Numbered from the stretch's first letter, positions 25,705 to 34,942 are shown. The stretch: DNA of 38,961 nt from Acetobacter peroxydans (GCF_006539345.1 NZ_BJMV01000015.1:1-38961); one strand, 5' to 3'. Numbers and translations: made by a program. The notes: generated by a model from the sequence alone, not told the origin.

Positions 25705-26053
25705 CGGGGTCTCTCTGTTCTGGTCCCATGCTTGGATGAGGAGGCGTGAATCAAAGGCGGTGCGGGACCGCGCGCGGCACGCACCATACGGCATATGGGC
25801 GCGTCTGTCAGGCCAGTGTGATACGGCAGTAGTGGCCCGGTGTGGCGTGGGGGTAACGCAGGGCTTTCATTCGTCGCAAATGGCCTGAGGGCCGAGCGCC
25901 GGAAAGGCGCGCCGGAGCGTTCTGCGCGCATGCTACAATTTTATGATAAGCGGCAGTTTGCGTGATGGTGGCGACTTCTGCCGGTTGCAGGAGTGCGGGG
26001 CGTTCAGTATTGCTCGGACTTAGATCCGAGAAAGTGGGCGGAACGGAGTGAAC
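25705..26053. other. Divergent intergenic region between ilvD and pstC
   Basis: About 349 bases with no supported gene. It must carry the promoters of ilvD (minus) and of the pst operon (plus). Possible plus-strand -10 boxes are TACAAT (25934-25939) and TATGAT (25942-25947), both without a good -35, as expected for an activated promoter. A hairpin sits just before pstC at 26013-26030. I see no leader peptide or riboswitch. Confidence 0.6.
26013..26030 (+). promoter_or_regulatory. Hairpin in the pstC leader
   Basis: CTCGGA and TCCGAG (6-base loop) form a perfect stem 23 bases before ATG 26054 and close to its ribosome site (CGGAG). It could affect translation or be the remnant of a processing site; there is no T run, so it is not a simple terminator. 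Confidence 0.4.
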
Positions 26054-27046
26054 ATGGATATACCTGCAAGGCAAAACGTGCCTGCCAGCCCGGATCAGGC
26101 TGTCTCCGCACGCAAGGTCCGCCGAACGGCAGACCCTGCGTTTCGCCTGCTTGTGACGATAACCGGCGTGGCCGTTCTGGTTGTGCTGGGGGCTATTATT
26201 GCTGTCATGGTCAACGGCGGGTGGCACGCTTTTGCCACTTTCGGCCCGGCGTTTCTGATTTCTGACGCGTGGAACCCGGTCACACAGCATTTCGGAGCGG
26301 CTGCCCCTGTTTTCGGCACGGTTGTCAGCAGCGCGCTGGCGTTGCTGCTGGCGGTGCCGCTTGCCTTCGGTACCGCGTTCTGGTTGACGGCTCTGGCCCC
26401 TCCCAAGGTGGCTTCGGTTATTGGCATGGCGGTTCAGCTTCTTGCGGCTGTGCCCTCGATCATCTTTGGCATGTGGGGCTTTTTTGTGGTGGTGCCGATT
26501 ATCGCGCATTACGTGCAGCCCTTCCTGCATCACACGTTCGGGCATGTGCCTGTGCTGTCCGTGCTGGTGGCGGGCGCGCCATTTGGCACCGGGCTGCTGA
26601 CGGCGGGTTTTATCCTCGCGGTCATGATCACACCGTCAATCACCGCCGTCATGCGCGATGTGTTCGCCTCCATGCCCGCCGTCCTGCGTGAAAGCGGCTA
26701 CGGGCTGGGCGCCACCCGCTGGGAGGTGATGCGTCATGTGGTTCTGCCCTGGTCGCGTGAGGGGCTGGTGGGCGGCATCGTGCTGGGTATGGGCCGCGCC
26801 ATGGGCGAAACCATGGCCGTGACATTCGTGATCGGTGACAGCAACCATATCGGCTGGTCGCTTTTCGCTCCCGCCAACACCATTGCCTCGCTGATCGCGC
26901 TGGAATTTCCCGAAAGCCCGGCAGGCAGCCTCAAACTGGCCTCGTTGCTGGCGCTGGGAGCCATTCTGATGGCGATTTCCTTTGTAACCCTTTGGTTCTC
27001 CCGCTGGTTGCTGGCGCGGGGTGAAAGCACGGGACGCCGGGTATGA
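26054..27046 (+). CDS. pstC: Phosphate ABC transporter permease PstC
   Basis: A 330-residue permease. ATG 26054 follows CGGAG at normal spacing; a GTG two codons earlier is the alternative. A 35-residue basic N-tail precedes TM1, and six TM helices are predicted. The permease loop VLRESGYGLGATRWEVMRHVVLP and the PstC-typical LLAAVPSIIFGMWGFFVVVP and MGRAMGETMAVTFVIG are present. It is coupled to pstA by an ATGA overlap. The usual preceding gene, pstS, is absent here. Confidence 0.94.
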   Translation: MDIPARQNVPASPDQAVSARKVRRTADPAFRLLVTITGVAVLVVLGAIIAVMVNGGWHAFATFGPAFLISDAWNPVTQHFGAAAPVFGTVVSSALALLLAVPLAFGTAFWLTALAPPKVASVIGMAVQLLAAVPSIIFGMWGFFVVVPIIAHYVQPFLHHTFGHVPVLSVLVAGAPFGTGLLTAGFILAVMITPSITAVMRDVFASMPAVLRESGYGLGATRWEVMRHVVLPWSREGLVGGIVLGMGRAMGETMAVTFVIGDSNHIGWSLFAPANTIASLIALEFPESPAGSLKLASLLALGAILMAISFVTLWFSRWLLARGESTGRRV

Positions 27047-27921
27047 GCAGCACCTCTCCTTCTCTAATGCGGGCTGACCGTTCAAGGGCGCTATTGGTGC
27101 GCCGCCAGTTGTCCGACAGGCTGGCCACGGGTTTCGGCTGGGTGGCCATGGCCGTGGTGGTATGGATGCTCGGCTCCATTCTGTGGACGCTGCTGCGCAA
27201 TGGCCTGCCCGGTCTGAGCGTGCATCTCTTTACCCGCTCCATGGCGCCCCCCGGACAGGATGGCGGTCTGGCCAACGCTATTGTGGGCGATATCCTGCAA
27301 ACCGGGCTGGGCGTTCTGCTGGGCGCGCCAGCGGGCCTGCTGACCGGCATTTTCCTTGCGGAATATGGCGCTAACAACAAGCTGGCACGTATGGTGCGCT
27401 TTGTTTCGGACATGCTGCTTTCGGCCCCTTCGATCCTTATCGGCCTGTTTATCTATATGATCATGGTTGCGCCGGTCGGGCATTTCTCGGGGTTTTCGGG
27501 CAGCGTGGCGCTCGCCATTCTGGCCATGCCCATCGTGGTGCGCACCACAGAGGACATGCTGCGTCTTGTGCCGGTTTCCATGCGTGAGGCGGGTATCGCG
27601 CTCGGTGCGCCCAAATGGCGGGTTATCCTGTTTATCTGTTTGCGTGCTGTGCGTGGCGGGGTCATGACCGGTATCCTGCTGGCGGTGGCGCGTGTTGCGG
27701 GCGAAACCGCGCCGCTGCTGTTTACATCGCTGGGTAATTCCGAATGGTCTCTGGACATGTCGCGGCCTATGGCCAGCCTGCCTGTCGCGATCTACCAGTA
27801 TGCCGGTTCGGCCTACCAGGACTGGATGCAGCAGGCCTGGAGCGGCGCGCTGCTGGTGACTTTCGGGGTTCTGATTATCAATATTGTTGTGCGGGTCGGA
27901 ACCCGCGGAGGACGAGCATGA
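27043..27921 (+). CDS. pstA: Phosphate ABC transporter permease PstA
   Basis: A 292-residue permease with the loop [24 protein letters not shown] and the conserved [16 protein letters not shown] that pairs with PstC. Residues 1-30 are basic and cytosolic; TM1 begins near residue 34. It overlaps pstC by four bases at its start and pstB by four at its stop, so the three are translated together. Confidence 0.94.
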   Translation: MSSTSPSLMRADRSRALLVRRQLSDRLATGFGWVAMAVVVWMLGSILWTLLRNGLPGLSVHLFTRSMAPPGQDGGLANAIVGDILQTGLGVLLGAPAGLLTGIFLAEYGANNKLARMVRFVSDMLLSAPSILIGLFIYMIMVAPVGHFSGFSGSVALAILAMPIVVRTTEDMLRLVPVSMREAGIALGAPKWRVILFICLRAVRGGVMTGILLAVARVAGETAPLLFTSLGNSEWSLDMSRPMASLPVAIYQYAGSAYQDWMQQAWSGALLVTFGVLIINIVVRVGTRGGRA

Positions 27922-28826
27922 ATACAGGCGTCCAGGCCACGGGAAGCACGCAGGCTTCTCTGAGCGGTTCGCAGGAGAGCGGGCAGGCGGCGGTGCGTTC
28001 CGGTGCTGAGGCTGTTGGTGTCGCACAGGTTGCGACCCTGCCCATGAGCGAGCATGACGAGCAACTGGCGCGGCCTGCCGCAATGGAAGTGCGCGGTCTG
28101 AATTTCTACTATGGCACGTCCCATGCGTTGCACGACATTTCCATCCGCTTTCCCGAGCGGAGTGTGACGGGCATGATCGGGCCTTCGGGGTGTGGAAAGT
28201 CCACATTGCTGCGCGTGCTCAACCGGATGTACGATCTGTACCCCGGCCAGCGTGCCACGGGTGAGGTGCTGTTCGATAATCAGAACATTCTTGCTCCGGG
28301 CGTGAACCTGAACGTGCTGCGTTCTCGCGTGGGTATGGTGTTCCAGAAGCCCACACCTTTCCCCATGTCGATTTACGATAATATCGCCTTTGGAATCCGG
28401 CTGCATGAGCGCGTTTCGCGTTCGGAAATGGATGGCCGGGTGGAGGACTCCCTGCGGCGCGTGGCCCTGTGGTCTGAAGTGCAGAACAGGCTGCACAGTT
28501 CGGCTACTGCGCTGTCTGGTGGGCAGCAGCAGCGGCTGTGCATTGCGCGCACCATTGCCGTTCGGCCGGAAGTCATCCTGCTTGATGAACCGACCAGCGC
28601 GCTCGATCCGGTGTCCACCGCGCGTATCGAAGAACTGCTTGATGAACTCAAGGGCGAATTCACCATCGCCATTGTGACGCACAACATGCAGCAGGCTGCT
28701 CGCTGCGCGGATCAGGTGGCGTTCTTCTATATGGGCCGTCTGGTGGAAGTGGACAGCACGCCGCGCATGTTTACCGCCCCGCGTGAAAAACAGACGCAGG
28801 ATTACATTACCGGCCGTTTTGGCTGA
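27918..28826 (+). CDS. pstB: Phosphate ABC transporter ATPase PstB
   Basis: A 302-residue ATPase from ATG 27918 (GGAGG upstream, ATGA overlap with pstA). It has Walker [11 protein letters not shown]-loop [16 protein letters not shown], signature [15 protein letters not shown], Walker [14 protein letters not shown] and the switch His in [14 protein letters not shown]. The length exceeds the usual 250-260 residues because of a low-complexity N-terminal extension of about 50 residues rich in Gly, Ser, Gln and Ala; an internal Met43 (PMSEHDEQ) might be the functional start in part. Confidence 0.95.
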   Translation: MNTGVQATGSTQASLSGSQESGQAAVRSGAEAVGVAQVATLPMSEHDEQLARPAAMEVRGLNFYYGTSHALHDISIRFPERSVTGMIGPSGCGKSTLLRVLNRMYDLYPGQRATGEVLFDNQNILAPGVNLNVLRSRVGMVFQKPTPFPMSIYDNIAFGIRLHERVSRSEMDGRVEDSLRRVALWSEVQNRLHSSATALSGGQQQRLCIARTIAVRPEVILLDEPTSALDPVSTARIEELLDELKGEFTIAIVTHNMQQAARCADQVAFFYMGRLVEVDSTPRMFTAPREKQTQDYITGRFG

Positions 28827-28859
28827 TTTGCTGCCCGTTCTTGATCAGGACACCGCATC

Positions 28860-29570
28860 ATGATGAACGAACCTACTCATACCGTAACCCGTTACGATCA
28901 GGAACTTGAACGCCTGCGCGGCATTGTGGCCCGCATGGGCGGGCTGGTCGAAAGGCAGACCGCGCAGGCCATTGCCGCCGTGGTGGACCAGAATGAGGAG
29001 GCCGCCCGCGAACCGCCGCGCCTTGATGCCGAGGTGGATATGCTCGAACGCGAGGCCGAGCAGCTTGCCATCCGTATTCTTGCCCTGCGTGCGCCCATGG
29101 CGGTGGACCTGCGCCAGATCGTTGCCGTGCTGAAAATGAGCGGCGACCTTGAGCGCATCGGCGATTATGCCTCGTCCATCGCGCGGCGGGCGCTCAAGGT
29201 CGAACAGCTTGAAGGGGCGCTATCCTTTTCCGCGCTGCGTGCCATGGGTCGTCTTGTACAGGAAAACCTGCACAAGGCCGTGGAGGCCATGGTGGAAAAT
29301 GACGCCACCCGCGCCAAGGAAGTGTGGAACGCGGATACGGAGGTGGATGAAATTTACACGTCCATGTTCCGCGAACTGGTCACTTACATGATGGAAGACC
29401 CGCGCAATATCGGGCCGTGCATCCATCTGCTGTTCATGGCCAAGAATCTTGAACGGATTGGTGACCACGCGACGAATATTGCCGAGCGTATCTACTACGC
29501 CGTAACAGGCGACATGCTGCCTGCGGAACGTCCGCGCGGGGGCGATGCCGCCAAGATTATTCCCGGCTGA
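28860..29570 (+). CDS. phoU: Phosphate signalling protein PhoU
   Basis: A 236-residue all-helical protein of two PhoU repeats, each with the metal-binding E/DxxxD-type motif: DLERIGDYASSIA and NLERIGDHATNIAERI. It damps PhoR signalling and phosphate uptake through Pst. AGGA lies upstream of ATG 28860 (a second ATG follows at once), 33 bases after pstB. Around residue 42 the usual first-repeat acidic segment is altered to AAREPPRLDAEVD. No phoB or phoR follows; transcription ends at a long hairpin. Confidence 0.95.
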   Translation: MMNEPTHTVTRYDQELERLRGIVARMGGLVERQTAQAIAAVVDQNEEAAREPPRLDAEVDMLEREAEQLAIRILALRAPMAVDLRQIVAVLKMSGDLERIGDYASSIARRALKVEQLEGALSFSALRAMGRLVQENLHKAVEAMVENDATRAKEVWNADTEVDEIYTSMFRELVTYMMEDPRNIGPCIHLLFMAKNLERIGDHATNIAERIYYAVTGDMLPAERPRGGDAAKIIPG

Positions 29571-29602
29571 AAAAGCCGGATCAGGGATACAGCCGTGTCA
29601 TG

Positions 29603-29637
29603 GGAACGGGGCGCGCCATTATGGTGCGCTCCGTTCC
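29603..29637. terminator. Long hairpin between convergent phoU and mgtC-like genes
   Basis: GGAACGG (29603-29609) pairs with CCGTTCC (29631-29637); GCGC, then CCAT/ATGG extend the stem to about 15 pairs including two G-T pairs around a very small loop. It lies 32 bases after the phoU stop and 30 before the mgtC stop, so it can serve both strands. Confidence 0.7.
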
Positions 29638-29667
29638 GTTTCATACGCTCTCAGACGAATCAGAAAC

Positions 29668-30384
29668 TCAGCTTTCGCTATTGAGGCACCAGCTTACCGA
29701 CAGGATGGCGGGTTTTGCGGCAAGGCTGCCGGCAATTTTGTGCAGCGTATCCGGGTCATGTTCGCCCGGCAGAAGGGCGAAGCTGACGCGGGTTGTGCTG
29801 TCAGAGGTTTTCAGCACCGTCATACGCCGGATCGTATAGCCAGCGTCTGACAGGGCGTCCTCCGCATCCGCCAGTATTTCGCCTGTGGTACCGGAGCGGA
29901 TTTCAAGGTCAAGCGCGTAGGTGGCCTCTATGGCTTCGCTCCTGACGGGCAGGCTGTCCACGGTGCGCACCAGTGGACGCAGGATCGTGTTTCCGGCAAT
30001 GACAAAAAAGGTCAGGAGCGCGCCTTCAGCCAGCATATCGCTGCCGCAGCACGCCCCGACAGCGGCGGAGCACCACAGCGTTGCCGCAGTGTTCATGCCC
30101 CGTACGCTCACGCCCTCCTTGATGATGGCGCCCGCGCCCAGAAACCCGATACCCGAGACCACATAAGCTATGACGCGTAGGGATTCGACATCTCCCGCCA
30201 GCCTCTGCGCCAGATCGACAAAAGCAGCGCCGCCCAGCGCCACCAGCGCATTGGTGCGAATACCGGCGGTGCGCTGGCGGTACTGACGTTCCGCCCCGAT
30301 CAGTACGCCAAAAACAAATGCCGACAACAGGCTTGCCGCGCTGTCGCCAAAGCTATGGAGGTCAAAGGTATGGATGAACCGCAT
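29668..30384 (-). CDS. MgtC/SapB family membrane protein
   Basis: A 238-residue protein; ATG 30384 is preceded by AAGGA. Four to five TM helices occupy residues 15-135 with the family signatures GAERQYRQRTAGIRTNALVALG (in parts) and GIGFLGAGAIIKEG, and NTAATLWCSAAVG. A soluble C-terminal domain of about 90 residues (ACT-like, with an Asp-Ala-Gly-Tyr turn) follows. MgtC proteins help at low Mg2+ and act on ATP synthase or phosphate uptake in enterobacteria; the exact role here is open. Placement next to pst-phoU is suggestive. Confidence 0.88.
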   Translation of the reverse strand: MRFIHTFDLHSFGDSAASLLSAFVFGVLIGAERQYRQRTAGIRTNALVALGGAAFVDLAQRLAGDVESLRVIAYVVSGIGFLGAGAIIKEGVSVRGMNTAATLWCSAAVGACCGSDMLAEGALLTFFVIAGNTILRPLVRTVDSLPVRSEAIEATYALDLEIRSGTTGEILADAEDALSDAGYTIRRMTVLKTSDSTTRVSFALLPGEHDPDTLHKIAGSLAAKPAILSVSWCLNSES

Positions 30385-30564
30385 GAAAAATCCTTGTCGG
30401 GCACTGCGCACGAAAGGTCGCGGCCAGTTCTGCCCGCTGGCCCGGAGCCGGAAGGGGTGCGGGGCTGACCTGTCAGGGGCAGTCGGCCCCAGACAGGAGG
30501 CGCCTTGCCACGATAATGTGGGCGGATGGTCCGCCGTGTGTAAAGTGATGTTTTCGCTGCGCCG
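30385..30564 (-). promoter_or_regulatory. Hairpin-rich 5' leader of the MgtC-family gene
   Basis: The 180-base gap before the gene has two strong inverted repeats. One is CTGTC-A-GGGGC / GCCCC-A-GACAG (30470-30496, 10 pairs, one A-A mismatch); the other is GGCCAG / CTGGCC (30422-30442, 9-base loop). A smaller GGCGGA/TCCGCC (30521-30535) is nearer the upstream gene. No T run or obvious leader ORF is seen. mgt leaders are known to be regulatory in other bacteria; here this is inference. Confidence 0.45.
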
Positions 30565-31917
30565 TCAGGGCGTTTTGACGTGCAGACCCATTTGCTGGTT
30601 GATCTGCGGTATGGCGCCCAGCGTGGCCAGTCCTGTCAGCACGGCTGCAAGTGGCTGCGGCTGGGGCGGCTGGAGTACCAGATGCAGCGGCTTTTGGCCC
30701 GGATGAGCCAGAAACGCTACAATGGCGCGGCCCTCGGGCGTGCTCGGCTGCTGGGTGGCCAGCGTGTTCAGAAGCATGCCGGGGCTCATGCCTCGTGCTT
30801 CTGCAATAGCCTGAAGGGCGCGGGGCACCATGCCGTGATCCAGATAACTCAGATCCATCGCAATAACCGGCATGTCTGGCCGGGGGGCAGACAGGAGCGG
30901 GGCGGAACCGGGCCGGATAAAGGTGCCATTCAGGTGCAGGCGGCCCATATCAGGGGCGTCCAGTGCCAGTTCCTCGACATGCAGGGTATTGGTTTGCAGG
31001 TCGCGGGTTTCGTTCAGGACAAGCCCACCGGCGAAATGCGTGTAGCCCAGCGTGGGCAGCCAGCCCAGATTGGGCGCATCGGGCCAGAGTTCCAGCCCGC
31101 GGATGCTGATGACATCCTGCTCCTTGCTGTCGGTACGGTTTGTATGCGCAAGAATTCGCGCAGCCCGTACCACCGGGGCGGTAGTGGCCACGTCCAGATT
31201 GGTGACGGTGATATCATGCACGCCGGGGCGGGGCAGATAAGGTGCGCCGGTGGACAGGCTGGTATAGAAGCCAGACAGATCCATGCCGTCCACGTTGATG
31301 TCTAGCGCATGGAGATGGCGTTGGCCGCCATCCGCTCCCATATCGGGGGGCGAATCGGTATTGAGAGCAAGGTCGTGGGCTTCAAGCCGGGAGGCCAGGC
31401 CCTCGCCAAAATTATCCAGTGTGACGTCCGATGCGGCCATATCGGTCTGGACGGGGCTGACAAAAGCCCGCAGACGCACGGCGTGGGCATGACCTATGCC
31501 CAATGGCTGCGCGGCATCACCCGGGGAGTCGGCGCGAACGGGGAGCGTCAGGTCTTCAATGTCGAGTTGATCTGACTGCAGGCTGATAGTCGGATCGGTG
31601 AGCTGGAAGCCATGAAAGGACAGCCGCCCGATCTGGGTGATGTCGCCCCCGTTCTGGCCGGGGCGTTCCAGTTCGGCCCTGTCGGCAGTGATGGTTTCAG
31701 GCCCCTGCCGCAGGGTCAGGTTCGTAAAGTTCACGCTGCGGCCGAGGATGCCGGGTTTTGCCGTGGCGAAGGTGAACGTGGCGTCCGGCCCGAGCGCCTG
31801 TCTGAAATGGTCTATGCTGGTTTCCAGCATGACGTGTTCAGCGTGCCGTGTGGCAAACCAGCCTACGCTGCCCAGTATGGCGGCGCCGCCAGCCATAAGA
31901 AGAAGGTGTTTCTTCAA
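30565..31917 (-). CDS. Membrane-anchored AsmA-like protein of unknown function
   Basis: About 450 residues. The frame has no early ATG: TTG 31917 has AGGA nine bases upstream and gives MKKHLLL followed by a hydrophobic segment (about 8-25); ATG 31896 is the alternative and a TTG at 31953 a third. After the anchor come repeated beta-strand-like stretches (NFTNLTLRQGPETITADRAEL, LDIEDLTLPV, DITVTNLDVATTAPVV and so on, each here shortened) as in AsmA/DUF945-type periplasmic proteins. The C-terminal part is helical with a Pro-Gln run. I do not assign a precise family. Envelope or lipid-transport work would be typical for such folds. It is divergent from rplM. Confidence 0.65.
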   Translation of the reverse strand: MKKHLLLMAGGAAILGSVGWFATRHAEHVMLETSIDHFRQALGPDATFTFATAKPGILGRSVNFTNLTLRQGPETITADRAELERPGQNGGDITQIGRLSFHGFQLTDPTISLQSDQLDIEDLTLPVRADSPGDAAQPLGIGHAHAVRLRAFVSPVQTDMAASDVTLDNFGEGLASRLEAHDLALNTDSPPDMGADGGQRHLHALDINVDGMDLSGFYTSLSTGAPYLPRPGVHDITVTNLDVATTAPVVRAARILAHTNRTDSKEQDVISIRGLELWPDAPNLGWLPTLGYTHFAGGLVLNETRDLQTNTLHVEELALDAPDMGRLHLNGTFIRPGSAPLLSAPRPDMPVIAMDLSYLDHGMVPRALQAIAEARGMSPGMLLNTLATQQPSTPEGRAIVAFLAHPGQKPLHLVLQPPQPQPLAAVLTGLATLGAIPQINQQMGLHVKTP

Positions 31918-32049
31918 GCGGGAACGATCCTGACAGTTTAGCTCAGGCCGCAAGTTCTAGCCCTGATGAGGGCGGGGGGCAAGTCGCGACACGGTAACAT
32001 ATTACCTTGCAAAAAATGCCTGAAAATAACGTGCCTGACGCAAAAATAC

Positions 32050-32079
32050 TTGACGCGCGTCCCATACCGCTCCCATAAG
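32050..32079 (+). promoter_or_regulatory. Candidate promoter of rplM-rpsI
   Basis: TTGACG (32050-32055, 5 of 6) and CATAAG (32074-32079, 4 of 6) are 18 bases apart, placing the start near 32086 and a leader of about 37 bases before rplM. Confidence 0.5.
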
Positions 32080-32122
32080 GCACCACCAAATTGCGTAACT
32101 GTCCAAATATGGAATCAGTCCC

Positions 32123-32599
32123 ATGAAGACCACCCTCTCGCTGAAGCCCGCGGAGGTGACGAAGAACTGGATCCTGATCGATGCCGAAGGCCTCGCTCTG
32201 GGTCGTCTTGCCGTCATCATCGCACAGCGCCTGCGCGGCAAGCACAAGCCCCAGTTCACCCCGCATGTTGATTGCGGCGACCATGTCGTCGTCATCAACG
32301 CGGAAAAGGTTGCCCTGACCGGCCGCAAGGCAGATCAGAAGCTGTTCCACTACCACACCGGTTATGCGGGCGGCATCAAGACCCGCACCGTGCGCCAGCG
32401 CCTGACGGGCAAGCACCCTGGCCATCTGGTTGAAAAGGCCGTGGAACGCATGATCACCCGCGGGCCGCTTCAGCGCCAGCAGATGCGCAGCCTGCATGTC
32501 TATGCTGGCACCGAGCACCCGCATGGTGGCCAGACCCCGCAGGTTCTGGATGTTGCGGCGCTGAACCGCAAGAACGTCGTTAACGCTCAGAAAGGCTGA
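32123..32599 (+). CDS. rplM: 50S ribosomal protein L13
   Basis: A 158-residue L13 starting [16 protein letters not shown], with [33 protein letters not shown] and the closing [17 protein letters not shown] typical of the protein. It binds 23S rRNA early in 50S assembly. The C terminus is slightly longer than in E. coli, usual for alphaproteobacteria. It is the first gene of a two-gene ribosomal operon. Confidence 0.98.
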   Translation: MKTTLSLKPAEVTKNWILIDAEGLALGRLAVIIAQRLRGKHKPQFTPHVDCGDHVVVINAEKVALTGRKADQKLFHYHTGYAGGIKTRTVRQRLTGKHPGHLVEKAVERMITRGPLQRQQMRSLHVYAGTEHPHGGQTPQVLDVAALNRKNVVNAQKG

Positions 32600-32604
32600 G
32601 TCTT

Positions 32605-33093
32605 ATGTCTGAAACTCAGGAACGTACAGGCACGCTGGCCGATCTGAAGACCGTGGCTCCGGTGGCGGTTTCCGGTGCGCCGGTTTACGAAGTCAAGCGC
32701 GATGCCCAGGGCCGCTCTTACGCCACGGGTCGCCGCAAGGACGCGGTTGCCCGCGTGTGGATCAAGCCCGGCAAGGGTGAGATCACCGTGAACGGTCGTC
32801 CGGTTGTCCAGTATTTCGCCCGCCCCGTGCTGCGTATGCTGCTGACCCAGCCCTTCCTCGTGTCTGACCGCTACAATCAGTTTGATGTGGTCTGCACGGT
32901 TACGGGCGGTGGTCTGTCCGGTCAGGCTGGCGCGGTGCGCCACGGCATCAGCCGTGCACTGACCAACTACGAACCCGAACTGCGCAGCATCCTGAAGGCT
33001 GCTGGCTTCCTGACGCGCGATTCGCGCCAGGTCGAACGCAAGAAATACGGTCGCGCCAAGGCTCGTCGTTCCTTCCAGTTCAGCAAGCGCTGA
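32605..33093 (+). CDS. rpsI: 30S ribosomal protein S9
   Basis: A 162-residue S9, five bases after rplM. It has an alphaproteobacterial N-terminal extension, the core [37 protein letters not shown], and the invariant basic tail ending [10 protein letters not shown] that reaches the P-site tRNA. The rplM-rpsI pairing is conserved across bacteria. Confidence 0.98.
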   Translation: MSETQERTGTLADLKTVAPVAVSGAPVYEVKRDAQGRSYATGRRKDAVARVWIKPGKGEITVNGRPVVQYFARPVLRMLLTQPFLVSDRYNQFDVVCTVTGGGLSGQAGAVRHGISRALTNYEPELRSILKAAGFLTRDSRQVERKKYGRAKARRSFQFSKR

Positions 33094-33160
33094 GGCTGGC
33101 GGGGCCTTATGGCCCCGTGGAGCGGCTGGCGGAAACGGATCGTTTTCGTACAGACAGAAA

Positions 33161-33191
33161 GGCGGATGCCCACCGGGCATCCGCCTTTTTT
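33161..33191 (+). terminator. Strong Rho-independent terminator of rplM-rpsI
   Basis: GGCGGATGCCC (33161-33171) and GGGCATCCGCC (33175-33185) form a perfect 11-pair stem with an ACC loop, then TTTTTT (33186-33191); flanking AAA can extend the stem. Confidence 0.93.
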
Positions 33192-33256
33192 GTTGGTTTT
33201 TTGCGGGAGCGAGGGGCTGCCCACCGACCATGCCGGGATCGGTGGGGACTATGCTT

Positions 33257-34942
33257 TCAAGGGGTCAGGAAAGCCCGGACATCGCGCGACAGGGCCGTTC
33301 TGCTATCCGCGCGCGTATAGAGCATATGGCCGCCTGCATAGACATGCAGGCCAATCCGGTTGCGGCCCACGGGCATCTGTTCAGCCACCCAGCGCGATGA
33401 GGCATACGGGCACACCAGATCGTAATAGCCGTTGGCAATAAACACCCGCAGCGTGGGGTTAAGGGCCAGCAGGCGGCGCAGGGTGGGGATGGGGCGCACC
33501 AGCGGCTCCTGACCGTTGCGGTAGTCCCACGCCGCGTTAACCTTCAGGTTCAGCAGGTCGTAGCTCAGCGGTGTGCGGAAGTTCAGCGTCGTTGCAGCGT
33601 AATGCTGCATGGCGCTGCCATAGGCGCGGGTAAAGCCATCCAGCGCGGGATCAGGACTGGCGCTGTTGTCCACCCCTTCAGGGAACGGGTCTGCGATGGA
33701 CAGGGTGGCGTCATAGAGCGAGTACAGCCGCCCGGCCCGGCTGCGCACATCATGGGCCTCAGGCTGGATGCGGCCGCGCTCGCGTTCCACCACATCACGC
33801 GGCAGGCCGGTATGGGCGGTGACGCTATCGTAGAAATCCGAGCGGGCCTCTCCTTCCGGGGGGGCTGCGATCAGCGTGCTGGCGTACGGGCCAAGGGCGT
33901 AGGCATAGGCGTTTTCGAGATGCGAAGCCGCATTTTCGGGTGTCAGTTTGTGCTGGAGCGCCAGACTGGCCATTTCAAGCGAGGGGAGCACAAAAGCCTG
34001 GGCTAGTGTGTCGTTGGCGGTGTCCAGCAGGGTCATGTCCAGCGCGGGCGAGATCATGACAATCCCGTTGACGAGGAAGTTCTGCTCCTGTGCCAGTGCG
34101 TCCGCCACCTCAATGGCGCGCAGGCCACCATAGCTTTCCCCTACGAGGTAACGGGGGGCCTCAAGGCGTCCGTTGGTGCTGGCCCAGAGCTGGATGGCCT
34201 TGGCAAAGGCACTGGCGTCTTTTTTGACCGTGTAGAAGGTTTCCGCCGCGTGGGCAGGGTCCGTCGGGGTGGACCAGCCCGTGCCCGGCGCGTCAATGAA
34301 CACGAGATCGGCTGCGGCCAGCCAGCTATCGGCGTTGGGCTGCAGCTTCGCGCTTGCGCCATCGACAGGGTTGCCCGCTGGGAAGGCTAGAATCTCCGGC
34401 CCGGCTGCACCCAGATGCAGGTAGGCCGTTGCGGCTCCCGGCCCGCCATTGAAAAAATAGGCGACAGGGCGACGGTCTGGCGCGGCATCGTCCTGCGTGT
34501 AGGCTGTGTAGAACACGCGTGCGGTGGGTTTGCCGCTGTCATCACGCAGAGTCAGCGTGCCCGCATGGGCGGTGTAGGCAATCTTGTGGCCGTCAAACTG
34601 GCCGGTATGGTGGGTGATGGCATCCGCCGGCAGCAGGGCTGCGGCGTTGGTAAAGCTGTCGGCGCCACTTTTAGCGGCGCTGTCATGCTGGCTGGTGCTC
34701 GCTGATGGGGTGCTCGGTGCCGTGGGCAGGGGGGCAGGGGACGGTCCGGCCCATGCCTGCCGCGCCAGACCACCCCACGCCCCGCCGACCTGTAGGGCTG
34801 TGCCGCAGAGCAGGAGGGCCGCAGCTACCAGAGGGCGTACCCGCATAGACCGTGGCCGTGCCGTGCTGCCCCATGCCGGGCGAGGAGCCTGCGGCGCGGT
34901 GTGTGTGGAGGTGTGCTCAGGCGTGGGGGCGGGGTGGGTCAT
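33257..34942 (-). CDS. Secreted serine carboxypeptidase, peptidase family S10
   Basis: A 561-residue alpha/beta-hydrolase peptidase. ATG 34942 follows GGAGGAAAGAG. The first 33 residues are Pro/Thr-rich, then a hydrophobic segment (about 37-58) and AQAWA-GP-type processing site (ARQAWA-GPS), so an unusually long N-region or a start at Met33 is possible. S10 marks: oxyanion loop YFFNGGPGAAT, catalytic Ser270 in VGESYGG, Asp in ANGYYDLVCP and His in YAGGHMLYTR. It removes C-terminal residues from peptides, probably in the acidic periplasm or outside. It lies downstream of the helicase on the same strand, 101 bases away, with no shared function evident. Confidence 0.9.
   Translation of the reverse strand: MTHPAPTPEHTSTHTAPQAPRPAWGSTARPRSMRVRPLVAAALLLCGTALQVGGAWGGLARQAWAGPSPAPLPTAPSTPSASTSQHDSAAKSGADSFTNAAALLPADAITHHTGQFDGHKIAYTAHAGTLTLRDDSGKPTARVFYTAYTQDDAAPDRRPVAYFFNGGPGAATAYLHLGAAGPEILAFPAGNPVDGASAKLQPNADSWLAAADLVFIDAPGTGWSTPTDPAHAAETFYTVKKDASAFAKAIQLWASTNGRLEAPRYLVGESYGGLRAIEVADALAQEQNFLVNGIVMISPALDMTLLDTANDTLAQAFVLPSLEMASLALQHKLTPENAASHLENAYAYALGPYASTLIAAPPEGEARSDFYDSVTAHTGLPRDVVERERGRIQPEAHDVRSRAGRLYSLYDATLSIADPFPEGVDNSASPDPALDGFTRAYGSAMQHYAATTLNFRTPLSYDLLNLKVNAAWDYRNGQEPLVRPIPTLRRLLALNPTLRVFIANGYYDLVCPYASSRWVAEQMPVGRNRIGLHVYAGGHMLYTRADSRTALSRDVRAFLTP

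Noticed and set aside
25805..25823. Possible Pho box (CTGTCA then GTGTGA, 11-base period)
   Set aside because: Only four of six bases match in the second half, and it is about 250 bases from pstC; not enough to call.
25808..26545. Minus-strand 245-codon frame over the ilvD-pstC gap and pstC
   Set aside because: It is mostly antisense to pstC and has no recognisable domain or ribosome site.
33100..33117. GGGGCC/GGCCCC hairpin right after rpsI as the terminator
   Set aside because: There is no T run after it; the 11-pair hairpin with six T at 33161-33191 is far better.
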